Part shown: positions 8,613 to 18,648 of the stretch, in pieces | How positions within the stretch are numbered: the stretch's first letter is position 1 | How the letters are laid out: every line of letters begins with the position of its first letter | Origin: Chelativorans sp. ZYF759 | GTDB taxonomy: Bacteria; Pseudomonadota; Alphaproteobacteria; Rhizobiales; Rhizobiaceae | DNA: 64,000 nucleotides | Assembly (NCBI RefSeq): GCF_012911015.1 | Contig: NZ_WVVV01000004.1 | Coordinates: forward strand, 82,306 to 146,305 | Direction: 5' to 3' | Notes under the pieces: model-generated | Seen by the model: only the letters and a program-made list of their open reading frames with translations | Databases searched by the model: none | What the model was told of the DNA's origin: nothing | Program-made: the position numbers and the translations under genes

Positions 8613-10202
8613 ATGTCCAAAGAACTCAAGTTTCTTAGCCACCGCGTTGCATCCGGCAAGCTGAGCCGCCGCGACTTTCTTGGCCGCGCCGCAGCACTCG
8701 GCATCGCGACGCCCTTCGCCACGTCCCTGCTGACCAAGGCCGTCAAGGCGCAGCCCCAGAAAGGCGGCGCGCTGCGCATGGGCCTGACGGGCGGCGAATC
8801 CACCAACAGCCTCGACCCCGCGACCTGGCTCACCCAGGTACCGCAGAATTTCGGCTCGACCTGGGGCGAGACCCTGGTGATCCAGTCGCCCGAAGACGGC
8901 TCGCCGGAGCCGGTCCTGGCCGAGTCCTGGGAACCGTCCGAAGACGCCACCGAGTGGCGCTTCAACATCCGCCAGGGCGTGACCTTCCACAACGGTCAGG
9001 AAATGACCGCCGAGGACGTGGCCCAGACCATCCGCCGCCACTCCGACGAGAACACCGAATCCGCGGCTCTCGGCGTGTTGCGCGACATCGAGGACATTTC
9101 CGTCGACGGCAATGTAGTGGTCTTCAAGCTGGCGCGCGGCAATGCCGATCTCCCGCTGCTCCTGACCGACTACCACCTCGTGATCCAGCCCAATGGCGGC
9201 ATGGACGAGCCGGATGCCGGCATCGGCACCGGACCCTACAAGGTGGAGGTCAACGAACCGGGCGTGCGCCACGTCAGCACCAAATATGACGGCTACTGGC
9301 GCGACGATGTCGGCCATGTCGATTCCGTCGAGATCATCGTGATGAACGACTCGACCGCGCGCATCTCCGCGCTGCAGTCGGGCCAGGTCCACATCATCAA
9401 CCGGGTCGAGCCGCGCACCGTGGAACTCCTGTCGCGCGCCCCGGGTGTCGTGATCGAGGGCGTGCCTTCCAAGGGCCACTACGTGTTCATCATGCATTGC
9501 AACACGGCGCCCTTCGACAATGCCGATCTGCGCATGGCGCTGAAGCTGTCGATCGACCGCGAGCAGATGATCAACCAGGTCCTGCTCGGCCACGCTTCGC
9601 TTGGCAACGACTTCCCGATCAACGAGTCCTACGCGCTTTACCCGGAGGGCATCGAGCAGCGGACCTACGATCCGGATCAGGCGCGCCACTATTTCGAGCG
9701 CTCCGGCCATGAAGGCCCGATCCTGCTGCGTACGTCGGAAGTCGCCTTCCCCGGTGCCGTCGACGCAGCCCAGCTCTTTGCCCAGCAGGCCTCGGCCGCC
9801 GGCATCGACATCCAGGTCCAGCGCGAGCCGGGCGACGGCTACTGGACGGAAGTCTGGAACGCGCAGCCCTTCTGCGCCTCCTACTGGGGCGGCCGCCCGA
9901 CGCAGGATTCCATGTATTCGACCGCCTACATTACCGGCGCCGACTGGAACGACACGCGCTTCTTCGACGAAGGCTTCGACGACATCATCTTCGAGGCGCG
10001 CGCCGAGCTCGACACGTCGCGCCGCGCGGAACTCTATCGCGACGCCGCCACCAAGGTGCGTGACGATGGCGGCCTGATCCTGCCCATGTTCAACGACTTC
10101 CTCGACGCGCGTCGCGAAGAGGTTCAGGGCTGGGTCCGCGACCCCAACCACGAGACGTCCAATCTGAGGGCGGCGATCCGCGTCTGGCTCCAACAGGCGT
10201 AG
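8613..10202 (+). CDS. ABC transporter substrate-binding protein, peptide/nickel family, Tat-exported
   Basis: A 529-residue periplasmic SBP_bac_5 family protein that would deliver its ligand to the permeases encoded next. The N-terminus has a twin-arginine signal (SRRDFLGRAAALG at about residue 20, with a hydrophobic stretch to VKAQPQ), so it is probably folded before export. Family motifs include ESWEPSEDATEWRFNIRQGVTFHNG and LKLSIDREQMI. The ATG at 8613 has a GAGGAA ribosome site; a GTG four codons upstream is less likely. Its position behind the ureide genes makes a nitrogen compound or peptide a plausible ligand, but nothing in the sequence fixes it. Confidence 0.92.
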   Translation: MSKELKFLSHRVASGKLSRRDFLGRAAALGIATPFATSLLTKAVKAQPQKGGALRMGLTGGESTNSLDPATWLTQVPQNFGSTWGETLVIQSPEDGSPEPVLAESWEPSEDATEWRFNIRQGVTFHNGQEMTAEDVAQTIRRHSDENTESAALGVLRDIEDISVDGNVVVFKLARGNADLPLLLTDYHLVIQPNGGMDEPDAGIGTGPYKVEVNEPGVRHVSTKYDGYWRDDVGHVDSVEIIVMNDSTARISALQSGQVHIINRVEPRTVELLSRAPGVVIEGVPSKGHYVFIMHCNTAPFDNADLRMALKLSIDREQMINQVLLGHASLGNDFPINESYALYPEGIEQRTYDPDQARHYFERSGHEGPILLRTSEVAFPGAVDAAQLFAQQASAAGIDIQVQREPGDGYWTEVWNAQPFCASYWGGRPTQDSMYSTAYITGADWNDTRFFDEGFDDIIFEARAELDTSRRAELYRDAATKVRDDGGLILPMFNDFLDARREEVQGWVRDPNHETSNLRAAIRVWLQQA

Positions 10203-10212
10203 GTTCGGGACC

Positions 10213-11178
10213 TTGGGGGGCTGGGGCTCCATACTGAAGTTGATCGCCCAGCGTATCGCGCTGGGCGTCCTTCTCCTTCTGGCGGTTTCGGTGCTCATCT
10301 TCATGGGCACCGAGATCCTGCCGGGCGACGTCGCAAGCTCGATTCTCGGCCAGGCGGCGACGCCGCAGGCGCTGGAGAATCTGCGCCGCGAACTCGGCCT
10401 CGATCAGCCGGCCATCGTGCGCTATTTCTCCTGGCTCGGCGGCGTGCTGACGGGCGATCTGGGCGTGGCGCTTTCCAATCGCCGCGACATCGCCTCCGCG
10501 ATCGCGCCACGGCTCGCCAACACGCTGTTCCTGGCCTTCTGGGCGGCTGCCGTCTCGGTGCCGCTGGCGATCCTGCTCGGGCTGATCGCCGTGCGCTACC
10601 GCAACGGCGTCGTCGACAAGACGATCTCCGGCCTGGCGCTCGCCTCCACCTCGCTGCCGGAATTCTTCATCGGCTACGTCCTCATCTTCATCTTCGCCGT
10701 GACGCTGAACTGGTTCCCGAGCTTCTCGACCGTCTATGAAGGCATGCCGTTCTGGCAGCGCATGCAGGCGATCGCCCTGCCGGCCGCCGCGCTGACGTTG
10801 GTCGTGCTGGCGCACATGATGCGCATGACCCGCGCGGCGATCCTCAACGTGATGCAGTCGGCCTATATCGAGACGGCGGAGCTCAAGGGCCTGTCGCAGT
10901 TCGACATCATCCGCCGACACGCGCTGCCGAATGCCATCGCGCCGGTCGTCAACGTGGTCATGCTCAACCTCGCCTTCCTGGTGGTCGGCGTGGTCGTCGT
11001 CGAGGTGATCTTCGTCTATCCCGGCATGGGGCAATATCTGGTCGATCACGTCTCCAAGCGCGACGTGCCGGTGGTGCAGGCCGTGGGCCTCATCTTTGCC
11101 GCCGTCTACATAGGGCTCAATCTCATCGCCGATATCGCCGCCATCATCGCCAACCCGCGCCTGAGGCATCCGAGATGA
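10213..11178 (+). CDS. ABC transporter permease, DppB type
   Basis: A 321-residue inner-membrane permease of the binding-protein-dependent transport family. It opens with the conserved first membrane helix (IAQRIALGVLLLLAVSVLIF), then the periplasmic LGLDQPAIVRYFSWL region and the EAA-like loop (ETAELKGLSQFDIIRRHALP) that contacts the ATPase. The assigned start is a TTG at 10213, eleven bases after the binding-protein stop; no better ATG or GTG is in frame before the first helix, and the ribosome site is weak. Its stop overlaps the next permease start in an ATGA, so the two permeases are coupled. Confidence 0.92.
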   Translation: MGGWGSILKLIAQRIALGVLLLLAVSVLIFMGTEILPGDVASSILGQAATPQALENLRRELGLDQPAIVRYFSWLGGVLTGDLGVALSNRRDIASAIAPRLANTLFLAFWAAAVSVPLAILLGLIAVRYRNGVVDKTISGLALASTSLPEFFIGYVLIFIFAVTLNWFPSFSTVYEGMPFWQRMQAIALPAAALTLVVLAHMMRMTRAAILNVMQSAYIETAELKGLSQFDIIRRHALPNAIAPVVNVVMLNLAFLVVGVVVVEVIFVYPGMGQYLVDHVSKRDVPVVQAVGLIFAAVYIGLNLIADIAAIIANPRLRHPR

Positions 11179-12011
11179 TCGCATTGCCCTGGCTCGGACG
11201 CGTGCCCATCGGAGCGGCCATCGGCCTCTTCTTCACCATCGTCTTCCTCTTCTGCGCGATCTTCGCGCAATGGATCGCGCCCTATCCGGGCTCTCTCATC
11301 ATCGGCGGCGTGTGGGAATCATCCTCGTCGCGCCACTGGCTGGGGACCGACAATCTGGGCCGCGATCTCCTGTCGCGCATGATCTACGGTGCGCAGGTGA
11401 CCGTGTTCATCGCGGCGATGGCGACCGCGCTCGCCTTCTCGCTCGGCTCCATCCTCGGATTTGCGGCGGCCGTCATCGGCGGCTGGTTCGACTCCATCAT
11501 GTCGCGCCTCGTCGATCTCCTGATGTCCATCCCGACGCTGATCTTCGGGCTGGTCGTGCTGTCGGTCCTGCCCTCGACCATTCCCGTCCTCATCTTCGTC
11601 ATGGGCTTTCTGGACTCGACCCGCGTCTACCGCCTGTCGCGGGCCGTCGCAGCCGACATCAACGTCATGGACTTCGTCGAGGCGGCCAAGCTGCGCGGCG
11701 AAGGGCGCATGTGGATCATCTTCCGCGAGATCCTGCCCAACGCGCTGTCGCCGCTGGTTTCCGAACTCGGGCTGCGCTTCATCTACGCGGTGCTCTTCCT
11801 CTCCGCCCTCTCCTTCCTGGGGCTCGGCGTGCAGCCGCCGAACGCCGACTGGGGCGGCATGGTGCGCGAGAACCGCGAAGGCATCGTGTTCGGCATCGGC
11901 GCCGCCCTCATCCCGGCCGCCGCCATTGCCGCGCTGGCCATCTCGGTCAATCTGGTCGCCGACTGGGTTCTCAACCGCACCTCAAGCCTGAAGGGAGGCC
12001 GCGGTGGCTGA
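11175..12011 (+). CDS. ABC transporter permease, DppC type
   Basis: A 278-residue partner permease. After the first helix it shows the DppC/OppC-N type HWLGTDNLGRDLLSRMIYGAQ motif and the ATPase-contacting loop DFVEAAKLRGEGRMWIIFRE, followed by the LGLGVQPPNADWG segment typical of DppC. About six membrane helices are predicted by eye. It overlaps the upstream permease stop (ATGA) and the downstream ATPase start by eight bases, so translation of the four-gene importer is tightly coupled. Confidence 0.93.
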   Translation: MIALPWLGRVPIGAAIGLFFTIVFLFCAIFAQWIAPYPGSLIIGGVWESSSSRHWLGTDNLGRDLLSRMIYGAQVTVFIAAMATALAFSLGSILGFAAAVIGGWFDSIMSRLVDLLMSIPTLIFGLVVLSVLPSTIPVLIFVMGFLDSTRVYRLSRAVAADINVMDFVEAAKLRGEGRMWIIFREILPNALSPLVSELGLRFIYAVLFLSALSFLGLGVQPPNADWGGMVRENREGIVFGIGAALIPAAAIAALAISVNLVADWVLNRTSSLKGGRGG

Positions 12012-13668
12012 GGCCCTGAAACACAAGACGCATGGCGACGCCCTGCTCGAGATCCGCGATCTGAAGATCGAGGCAACCGTCTATCCGCCCGACGAGGACC
12101 CGCACGACATCACCATCGTAGACGGCATCTCGCTGAAGCTCGAAAAGGGCAAGGTTCTCGGCCTCATCGGGGAGTCCGGGGCCGGCAAGTCGACCATCGG
12201 GCTGTCGGCCATGGCCTATGGGCGCGGCGGCGTGCGCATCACCGGCGGCGAGGTCATCCTCAACGGCCGGGACATCATGAAGGAAAAGACGCGCGGCGTC
12301 CGCCACCTGCGCGGCGCCGAGGTCTGCTACGTCGCCCAGTCGGCGGCGGCCGCCTTCAACCCGGCCCACAAGCTGATGGACCAGGTGGTGGAAGCCACCG
12401 TCGAACACGGCCGCGCCTCGCGCAAGGAAGCCGAAAAACGCGCCGTCGCGCTGTTCCGCAAGCTCAGCCTGCCGGAGCCCGAGCGGATCGGCAACCGCTA
12501 TCCGCACCAGGTCTCCGGCGGCCAGCTGCAGCGCGTCATGACCGCGATGGCGCTGTGCTCGGAGCCCGACCTGATCGTTTTCGACGAACCGACCACCGCG
12601 CTCGACGTGACCACCCAGATCGACGTGCTGGCGGCGATCAAGGAGGCGATCCGCGACACCGGCGTGGCCGCGCTCTACATCACGCACGACCTTGCCGTCG
12701 TCGCCCAGGTCTCCGACGAGATCATGGTTCTGCGCCATGGCAAGACGGTCGAATGGGCCGAGACGCGCCAGATCATCGAGGCGCCGAAGGAAGACTACAC
12801 CAAGGCACTGGTCGCAGCACACGCCATCGACCATGAGGAGCAGAAGCCCGCCGGCTCCCCTGCCCTCTCGGTCAAGAACATTACCGCCGCCTATGGCGGG
12901 GGCAAGATCGACGTTCTCAAGGACGTCTCGGTCGACATCTTCCCCGGCCAGACGCTGGCCGTGGTCGGCGAATCCGGGTCGGGCAAGTCGACGCTGGCGC
13001 GTGTGATCACCGGCCTGCTAACGCCCCGGGAAGGCGAGATCGAGTTCGCTGGCCGCACGCTTTCGCCCAAACTCGCCCAGCGCACGCGCGACGATCTGCG
13101 CGAATTGCAGATGATCTACCAGATGGCCGACACGGCCATGAACCCGCGCCAGACTGTGGCGACCATCATCGGCCGGCCGCTGGAGTTCTACTTCAACATG
13201 CGCGGCAAGGAGCGCGACCGGCGGGTGGCCGAACTGCTCGACAAGATCGAGATGGGCACCGGCTATGCCGACCGCTACCCGGCCGAACTGTCCGGCGGCC
13301 AGAAGCAGCGCGTCTGCATCGCCCGCGCGCTGGCGGCCAAGCCGACACTGATCATCTGCGACGAGGTGACCAGCGCGCTCGACCCGCTGGTGGCCAACGA
13401 AATCCTGAAGCTCCTGCTCGAACTGCAGCGCGAGGAACAGGTGGCCTATCTGTTCATCACCCACGACCTCGCCACGGTGAAGGCGATCGCCGATTCCATC
13501 GCGGTCATGTACCAGGGCAAGGTGGTGCGCTACGGAACCAAGAGCGAGGTCCTGAAGCCGCCCTTCGACGACTACACCGACCTGCTTCTTTCCTCCGTGC
13601 CGGAAATGCAGCTCGGCTGGCTGGAAAACGCCATTGCCGGACGCCGCATGGAGAGCGGCGGCAACTAG
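12004..13668 (+). CDS. ABC transporter ATPase, fused DppD-DppF type
   Basis: A 554-residue protein with two complete nucleotide-binding domains joined in one chain. Domain 1 (about residues 15-280) has Walker A GESGAGKST, signature VSGGQLQR, Walker B LIVFDEPTTALD and the switch His in ITHDLAV. Domain 2 (about 285-550) has GESGSGKST, LSGGQKQR, LIICDEVTSALD and ITHDLAT. The Glu after Walker B is present in both, so both sites should hydrolyse ATP. The start is GTG with AAGGGAGG upstream, inside the preceding permease gene. A degraded copy of its extreme C-terminus occurs near 15.4 kb. Confidence 0.94.
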   Translation: MAEALKHKTHGDALLEIRDLKIEATVYPPDEDPHDITIVDGISLKLEKGKVLGLIGESGAGKSTIGLSAMAYGRGGVRITGGEVILNGRDIMKEKTRGVRHLRGAEVCYVAQSAAAAFNPAHKLMDQVVEATVEHGRASRKEAEKRAVALFRKLSLPEPERIGNRYPHQVSGGQLQRVMTAMALCSEPDLIVFDEPTTALDVTTQIDVLAAIKEAIRDTGVAALYITHDLAVVAQVSDEIMVLRHGKTVEWAETRQIIEAPKEDYTKALVAAHAIDHEEQKPAGSPALSVKNITAAYGGGKIDVLKDVSVDIFPGQTLAVVGESGSGKSTLARVITGLLTPREGEIEFAGRTLSPKLAQRTRDDLRELQMIYQMADTAMNPRQTVATIIGRPLEFYFNMRGKERDRRVAELLDKIEMGTGYADRYPAELSGGQKQRVCIARALAAKPTLIICDEVTSALDPLVANEILKLLLELQREEQVAYLFITHDLATVKAIADSIAVMYQGKVVRYGTKSEVLKPPFDDYTDLLLSSVPEMQLGWLENAIAGRRMESGGN

Positions 13669-13696
13669 GCGGCGGCTCAGCTCCCCCCTCCCGCCG

Positions 13697-15223
13697 CTAC
13701 TGGCCGACGCGGCGCAACACCCGCGCCGTCACCCCGGCTGCCAACAGCGCGATTGCGGCGCAGATCATCGCCGCCGTCGACATCCCCTCCGCGAAAGCCA
13801 CACGGGCCGCGGCCGCGAGTGTTTCTCCCGCGGATCCGCCCAGCGCCTCCGCCTCCACCAGCGCGGTGCCGACGGTGCCGGTGGATGCCATCGCCGTATT
13901 TTCCGGCATGGCGCCGCCGAGATTCAGGCGGTAGAGCGCGGTGACGAGACTACCGAGAAGCGCGATGCCGAGCGCCCCGCCGAGTTCCGAACTCGTCTCC
14001 GCCATGCCCGCGGCCGAGCCCGCACGGTCACCCGGGGCCGCGCCGATGATGAGGTCGGTGGCCAGTGTGAAGACGGGCGCCAGCCCAATCGACAGGATGA
14101 ACAGGGCAGACACGGTGAGCGGCAGCGAGAACGCACCGGCCGCGACAGAAAGCAGAGCGAAGCCGCAGGCCGCCACCGTCAGCCCCGTCGCCATCAGATA
14201 GGCCGGCCGCACGCTTCCCACCATTGCCGGGGCCGCCATGGCCCCGATGATGAAGCCCACGGCCGAGGGAAGCGACCAGATGCCGGCCATCAGGGGCGAG
14301 AGGCCAAGCACCAGCTGGAGGTAAAGGGCGATCAGCAGGAACGAGCCGAAGGCCACGAAGAACGACACCAGATTGACGCCCAGCGAGGCGCTGAAGGCAG
14401 GAACCCGCAGGAGCGAGAGGTCGATGAGCGGATCGTCGAGCCGTGTCTGCCGGCGCACGAAGATCCAGCCTGCGGTGAGCCCTGCCGCCATGATGGCGAG
14501 CGACTGCATGTCGAGCCCGCCTTCGGCCGCCGCCTTCACCCCGTAGATGACGCCCAGCACAGCGAGGACGGAGAGTGCCGCGCTGGTCAGGTCCAGCCGA
14601 CCCGCCTCGGGACTGCGGTACTCGGGCAGAAGCAGCGGCGCCAGCACGAGCAAGAGGACCATGACCGGCACCGCGATCAGGAACACCGATCCCCACCAGA
14701 ACCAATTGAGGAGCACGCCGCCGACCACCGGCCCGATGGCCGCGCCGGCCGAGAAGCTGGCGATCCAGACGCTGATCGCGAAGGTCCGTTCGCGGGCGTC
14801 ATGAAACATGTTGCTGATCAGCGAAAGCGTGGATGGCGCCAGCGTCGCGGCGGCGAGGCCGAGCAGCGCGCGCGCGACGATCAGCATGGTCGCGCTGGTC
14901 GAAAACGCCGCCAGCACCGACGCCGCGCCGAAGGCCACGGCACCGATCATCAGGAGACGCCTGCGGCCGATCCGATCACCCAGCGTGCCCATCGTGATGA
15001 GCGCGCCGGCAACCATGAAGCCATAGATATCCACGATCCACAGCATCTGCGCCGCGCTTGGGCGCAGGCTGATGTCGATCTGCGGCACGGCGAGATTGAG
15101 GACCGTCAGGTCCATGGAATAGAGCATGCAGGGCAGCGCGATGACGGCGAGGCCCAGCCAGTCCTTGCGGGTGGCCTTCCGGGGCACGAAGGCGCTGGCG
15201 GATGGCATTTCGATTGTCGACAT
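13697..15223 (-). CDS. MFS transporter, DHA2 (EmrB/QacA-like) family
   Basis: A 508-residue inner-membrane protein with about 14 hydrophobic helices, the layout of the DHA2 drug:proton antiporter family. It has the acidic first-helix motif (SMDLTVLNLAVPQI, motif D1-like) and the loop 2-3 motif GDRIGRRRLL. Such proteins export quaternary ammonium compounds, dyes or other cations; SmvA/LfrA-like members are closest by my reading. It is convergent with the ABC operon (28 bases between stops) and divergent from the carnitine-type genes. Export of a quaternary amine would fit that neighbour, but that is speculation. Confidence 0.9.
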   Translation of the reverse strand: MSTIEMPSASAFVPRKATRKDWLGLAVIALPCMLYSMDLTVLNLAVPQIDISLRPSAAQMLWIVDIYGFMVAGALITMGTLGDRIGRRRLLMIGAVAFGAASVLAAFSTSATMLIVARALLGLAAATLAPSTLSLISNMFHDARERTFAISVWIASFSAGAAIGPVVGGVLLNWFWWGSVFLIAVPVMVLLLVLAPLLLPEYRSPEAGRLDLTSAALSVLAVLGVIYGVKAAAEGGLDMQSLAIMAAGLTAGWIFVRRQTRLDDPLIDLSLLRVPAFSASLGVNLVSFFVAFGSFLLIALYLQLVLGLSPLMAGIWSLPSAVGFIIGAMAAPAMVGSVRPAYLMATGLTVAACGFALLSVAAGAFSLPLTVSALFILSIGLAPVFTLATDLIIGAAPGDRAGSAAGMAETSSELGGALGIALLGSLVTALYRLNLGGAMPENTAMASTGTVGTALVEAEALGGSAGETLAAAARVAFAEGMSTAAMICAAIALLAAGVTARVLRRVGQ

Positions 15224-15359
15224 TCGGGATTTCCTTGCTCGACGGCCGCGGTCGACCTAGAACGCACCGGGCCGGCCGGTTCCGACACGGGACGGGCTTC
15301 TTAGCCGCCCCGTGCTGACAGCATGGCTTCAGCATCGGTCGTGTTTCGACAGTGCTGCC

Positions 15360-15475
15360 TCCCTCGCCGATGGCAGCGCATCTGGTTCCCGCCGCCGCCC
15401 GAAACGGGATCGCGATGGCTGGAAAACGCCATCGCCAGACGAAGAATGGAAAGCACCGGCGCCCGACCGCCACTA
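15360..15475 (+). pseudogene. Relic of an ABC ATPase C-terminus (partial copy of the 13.6 kb end)
   Basis: In the 302-base gap between the MFS gene and the BKACE gene, one frame reads RWLENAIARRRMESTGA, close to the extreme C-terminus of the fused ATPase (GWLENAIAGRRMESGGN, about 13616-13665). At DNA level a run of 17 identical bases (15416-15432) lies in a stretch of about 45 bases with few mismatches, and weaker similarity extends upstream (PPE-x-x-x-x-WLEN). The frame is open but lacks the rest of the protein. It looks like the leftover 3' end of a second or displaced ATPase gene. The rest of this gap shows no gene and presumably holds the divergent promoters. Confidence 0.6.
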
Positions 15476-15525
15476 GTCTGCGAAACCACGCCCCGCCTCC
15501 GAAACCTGTTTGCCCAGAGGACTTC

Positions 15526-16431
15526 ATGCCGCTCACACCCAACCGCGACATCTTCATCACCTGTGCCGTGACTGGCGCAGGCGACACGACCGCCCGATCG
15601 CCCCATGTGCCGATCACGCCCCGGCAGATCGCCGACTCGGCCATCGACGCGGCCAGGGCCGGCGCGGCAATCGCCCATATCCATGTGCGCGATCCGGAGA
15701 CGGGCGCGCCGGCACGGCGGATCGAGCTCTACGAGGAGGTGGTCGAGCTGATCCGGGCTTCCGGCACAGACATGGTGCTGAACCTGACCGCCGGCATGGG
15801 CGGCGACCTGACGCTGGGCTCACCCGAGGCGCCGCTGCCGCCGTCCGACAAGGGCACCGACATGGCCGGCGCGACCGAGCGGCTCGAACATGTGGCGAAG
15901 CTGAAGCCCGAGATATGCACGCTCGATTGCGGCACGATGAATTTCGGCGAGGGCGACTACATCATGGTCAATTCGCCGGCCATGCTGAAGGCGATGGCCG
16001 CCGGCATCCGCGATCTCGGCGTGCGCCCCGAGATCGAGATCTTCGACGGCGGGCATCTGGTGCTGGCCAAATGGCTGAAGGACCAGGGGCTGATCGACGA
16101 TCCGGTGATGGTGCAGCTTTGCATGGGCGTGCCCTGGGGGTCGCCCGACGACATCGCGACCTTCATGGCGCTGGTCAACAATCTGCCCGCGGGCTGGACC
16201 TTCTCGGCCTTTTCGATCGGCCGCAACCAGCTGCCCTATGCGGCGCTCGCCGTGCTGGCCGGCGGCAACATCCGGGTGGGGCTCGAAGACAATCTCTGGC
16301 TCGGCAAGGGGGAACTGGCCACCAACGGACAGCTGGTCGAGCGCGCGATGCAGGTCGCCCACGGCATGGGCTGCCGGGTGATCGGCCCCGATGAAGTACG
16401 CGAAAAACTCAAGCTGACGAAGCGGTGGTAG
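15526..16431 (+). CDS. BKACE-family beta-keto acid cleavage enzyme, probably 3-dehydrocarnitine cleavage
   Basis: A 301-residue TIM-barrel protein of the DUF849/BKACE family, which condenses a beta-keto acid with acetyl-CoA to give acetoacetate and a new CoA ester. Metal and active-site motifs are visible: IFITCAVTGAG, AHIHVRDPETG, the ELYEEVVELIR helix, FDGGHLVLA and RVGLEDNLWL. The ATG at 15526 with an AGAGGAC ribosome site is chosen over upstream in-frame codons. The next gene, two bases later, is an L-carnitine dehydrogenase, so the likely substrate is 3-dehydrocarnitine, giving betainyl-CoA and acetoacetate. Confidence 0.9.
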   Translation: MPLTPNRDIFITCAVTGAGDTTARSPHVPITPRQIADSAIDAARAGAAIAHIHVRDPETGAPARRIELYEEVVELIRASGTDMVLNLTAGMGGDLTLGSPEAPLPPSDKGTDMAGATERLEHVAKLKPEICTLDCGTMNFGEGDYIMVNSPAMLKAMAAGIRDLGVRPEIEIFDGGHLVLAKWLKDQGLIDDPVMVQLCMGVPWGSPDDIATFMALVNNLPAGWTFSAFSIGRNQLPYAALAVLAGGNIRVGLEDNLWLGKGELATNGQLVERAMQVAHGMGCRVIGPDEVREKLKLTKRW

Positions 16432-16433
16432 AC

Positions 16434-17438
16434 ATGCAGGACATTCGCAAGGCCGCCTGCATCGGCGGCGGGGTGATCGGCGCCGGCTGGGTGGCGCGGC
16501 TGCTGTTGAACGGCATCGATGTGGCGCTCTTCGATCCGGCGCCCGATGCCGCGCGCAAGGTCGAGGAGGTGATGGCGGGCGCACGACGCGCCTATGGTGC
16601 CATGACCGACACGCTGCCTGCGGAAGGCCGGCTGACCCTTGCGGCAAGCATCGAGGATGCGGTGAAGGAGGCCGATTTCATCCAGGAAAGCGTGCCGGAA
16701 CGGCTCGACCTGAAACACAAGGTGCTGGCGGAGATCGACGCCCGTGCACGACCCGACGCGCTGATCGGCTCGTCCACCTCGGGCCTGAAGCCGACCGACA
16801 TGCAGGCGCCGATGACCCATCCCGAAAGGCTGGTCGTCGCCCACCCCTTCAACCCGGTCTATCTGCTGCCGCTGGTCGAGATCGTGGCCGGAGAGAAGAC
16901 CGACCCGGCCATGGTGGAGAAGGCGAGGAACGTCTATGCCGCCATCGGCATGAAGCCCGTCGTCATCCGCAAGGAGATCGAGGCCTTTGTCGGCGACCGC
17001 CTGCTGGAGGCTTTGTGGCGCGAGGCGCTGTGGCTGATCAAGGACGGGGTGACGACGGTCGAGGAGCTGGACGACATCATCCGCTATTCCTTCGGCCTGC
17101 GCTGGGCGCAGATGGGCCTGTTCCAGACCTACCGCATCGCCGGCGGCGAGGCCGGCATGCGCCATTTCATGGCCCAGTTCGGGCCGTGCCTGGAATGGCC
17201 GTGGACCAAGCTGACGGATGTGCCGGAACTGACCGACGAGCTGGTCGACACGATTGCCACCCAGTCGGACGAACAGGCCGCCGGGCTGTCGATCCGCGAA
17301 CTGGAGACCATCCGCGACGACAATCTGGTGGCCATCATGCGGGCGCTGGCGGCGAGCCAGGGCGGCAAGGGCTGGGGCGCCGGCGAGGCGCTCAACAGCT
17401 ATGCAAAGCAGCTGAAGGACCGCGCCGGCATTCGTTAA
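16434..17438 (+). CDS. L-carnitine 3-dehydrogenase (3-hydroxyacyl-CoA dehydrogenase fold)
   Basis: A 334-residue NAD-dependent dehydrogenase with an N-terminal Rossmann motif GGGVIGAGWVARLL, the 3HCDH helix ESVPERLDLKHKVL, the catalytic-type HPFNPVYLLPLVEIV, and a C-terminal helical domain with FGLRWAQMGLFQTYRIAGG typical of carnitine dehydrogenases. It oxidises L-carnitine to 3-dehydrocarnitine. Many rhizobial homologues carry an additional C-terminal betainyl-CoA thioesterase domain; this one ends at the dehydrogenase, so the thioesterase must be separate. It is co-transcribed with the BKACE gene and its stop lies three bases from the end of the convergent pcaF. Confidence 0.88.
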   Translation: MQDIRKAACIGGGVIGAGWVARLLLNGIDVALFDPAPDAARKVEEVMAGARRAYGAMTDTLPAEGRLTLAASIEDAVKEADFIQESVPERLDLKHKVLAEIDARARPDALIGSSTSGLKPTDMQAPMTHPERLVVAHPFNPVYLLPLVEIVAGEKTDPAMVEKARNVYAAIGMKPVVIRKEIEAFVGDRLLEALWREALWLIKDGVTTVEELDDIIRYSFGLRWAQMGLFQTYRIAGGEAGMRHFMAQFGPCLEWPWTKLTDVPELTDELVDTIATQSDEQAAGLSIRELETIRDDNLVAIMRALAASQGGKGWGAGEALNSYAKQLKDRAGIR

Positions 17439-17441
17439 GCG

Positions 17442-18647
<1,206 letters not shown>

Positions 18648-18648
18648 G

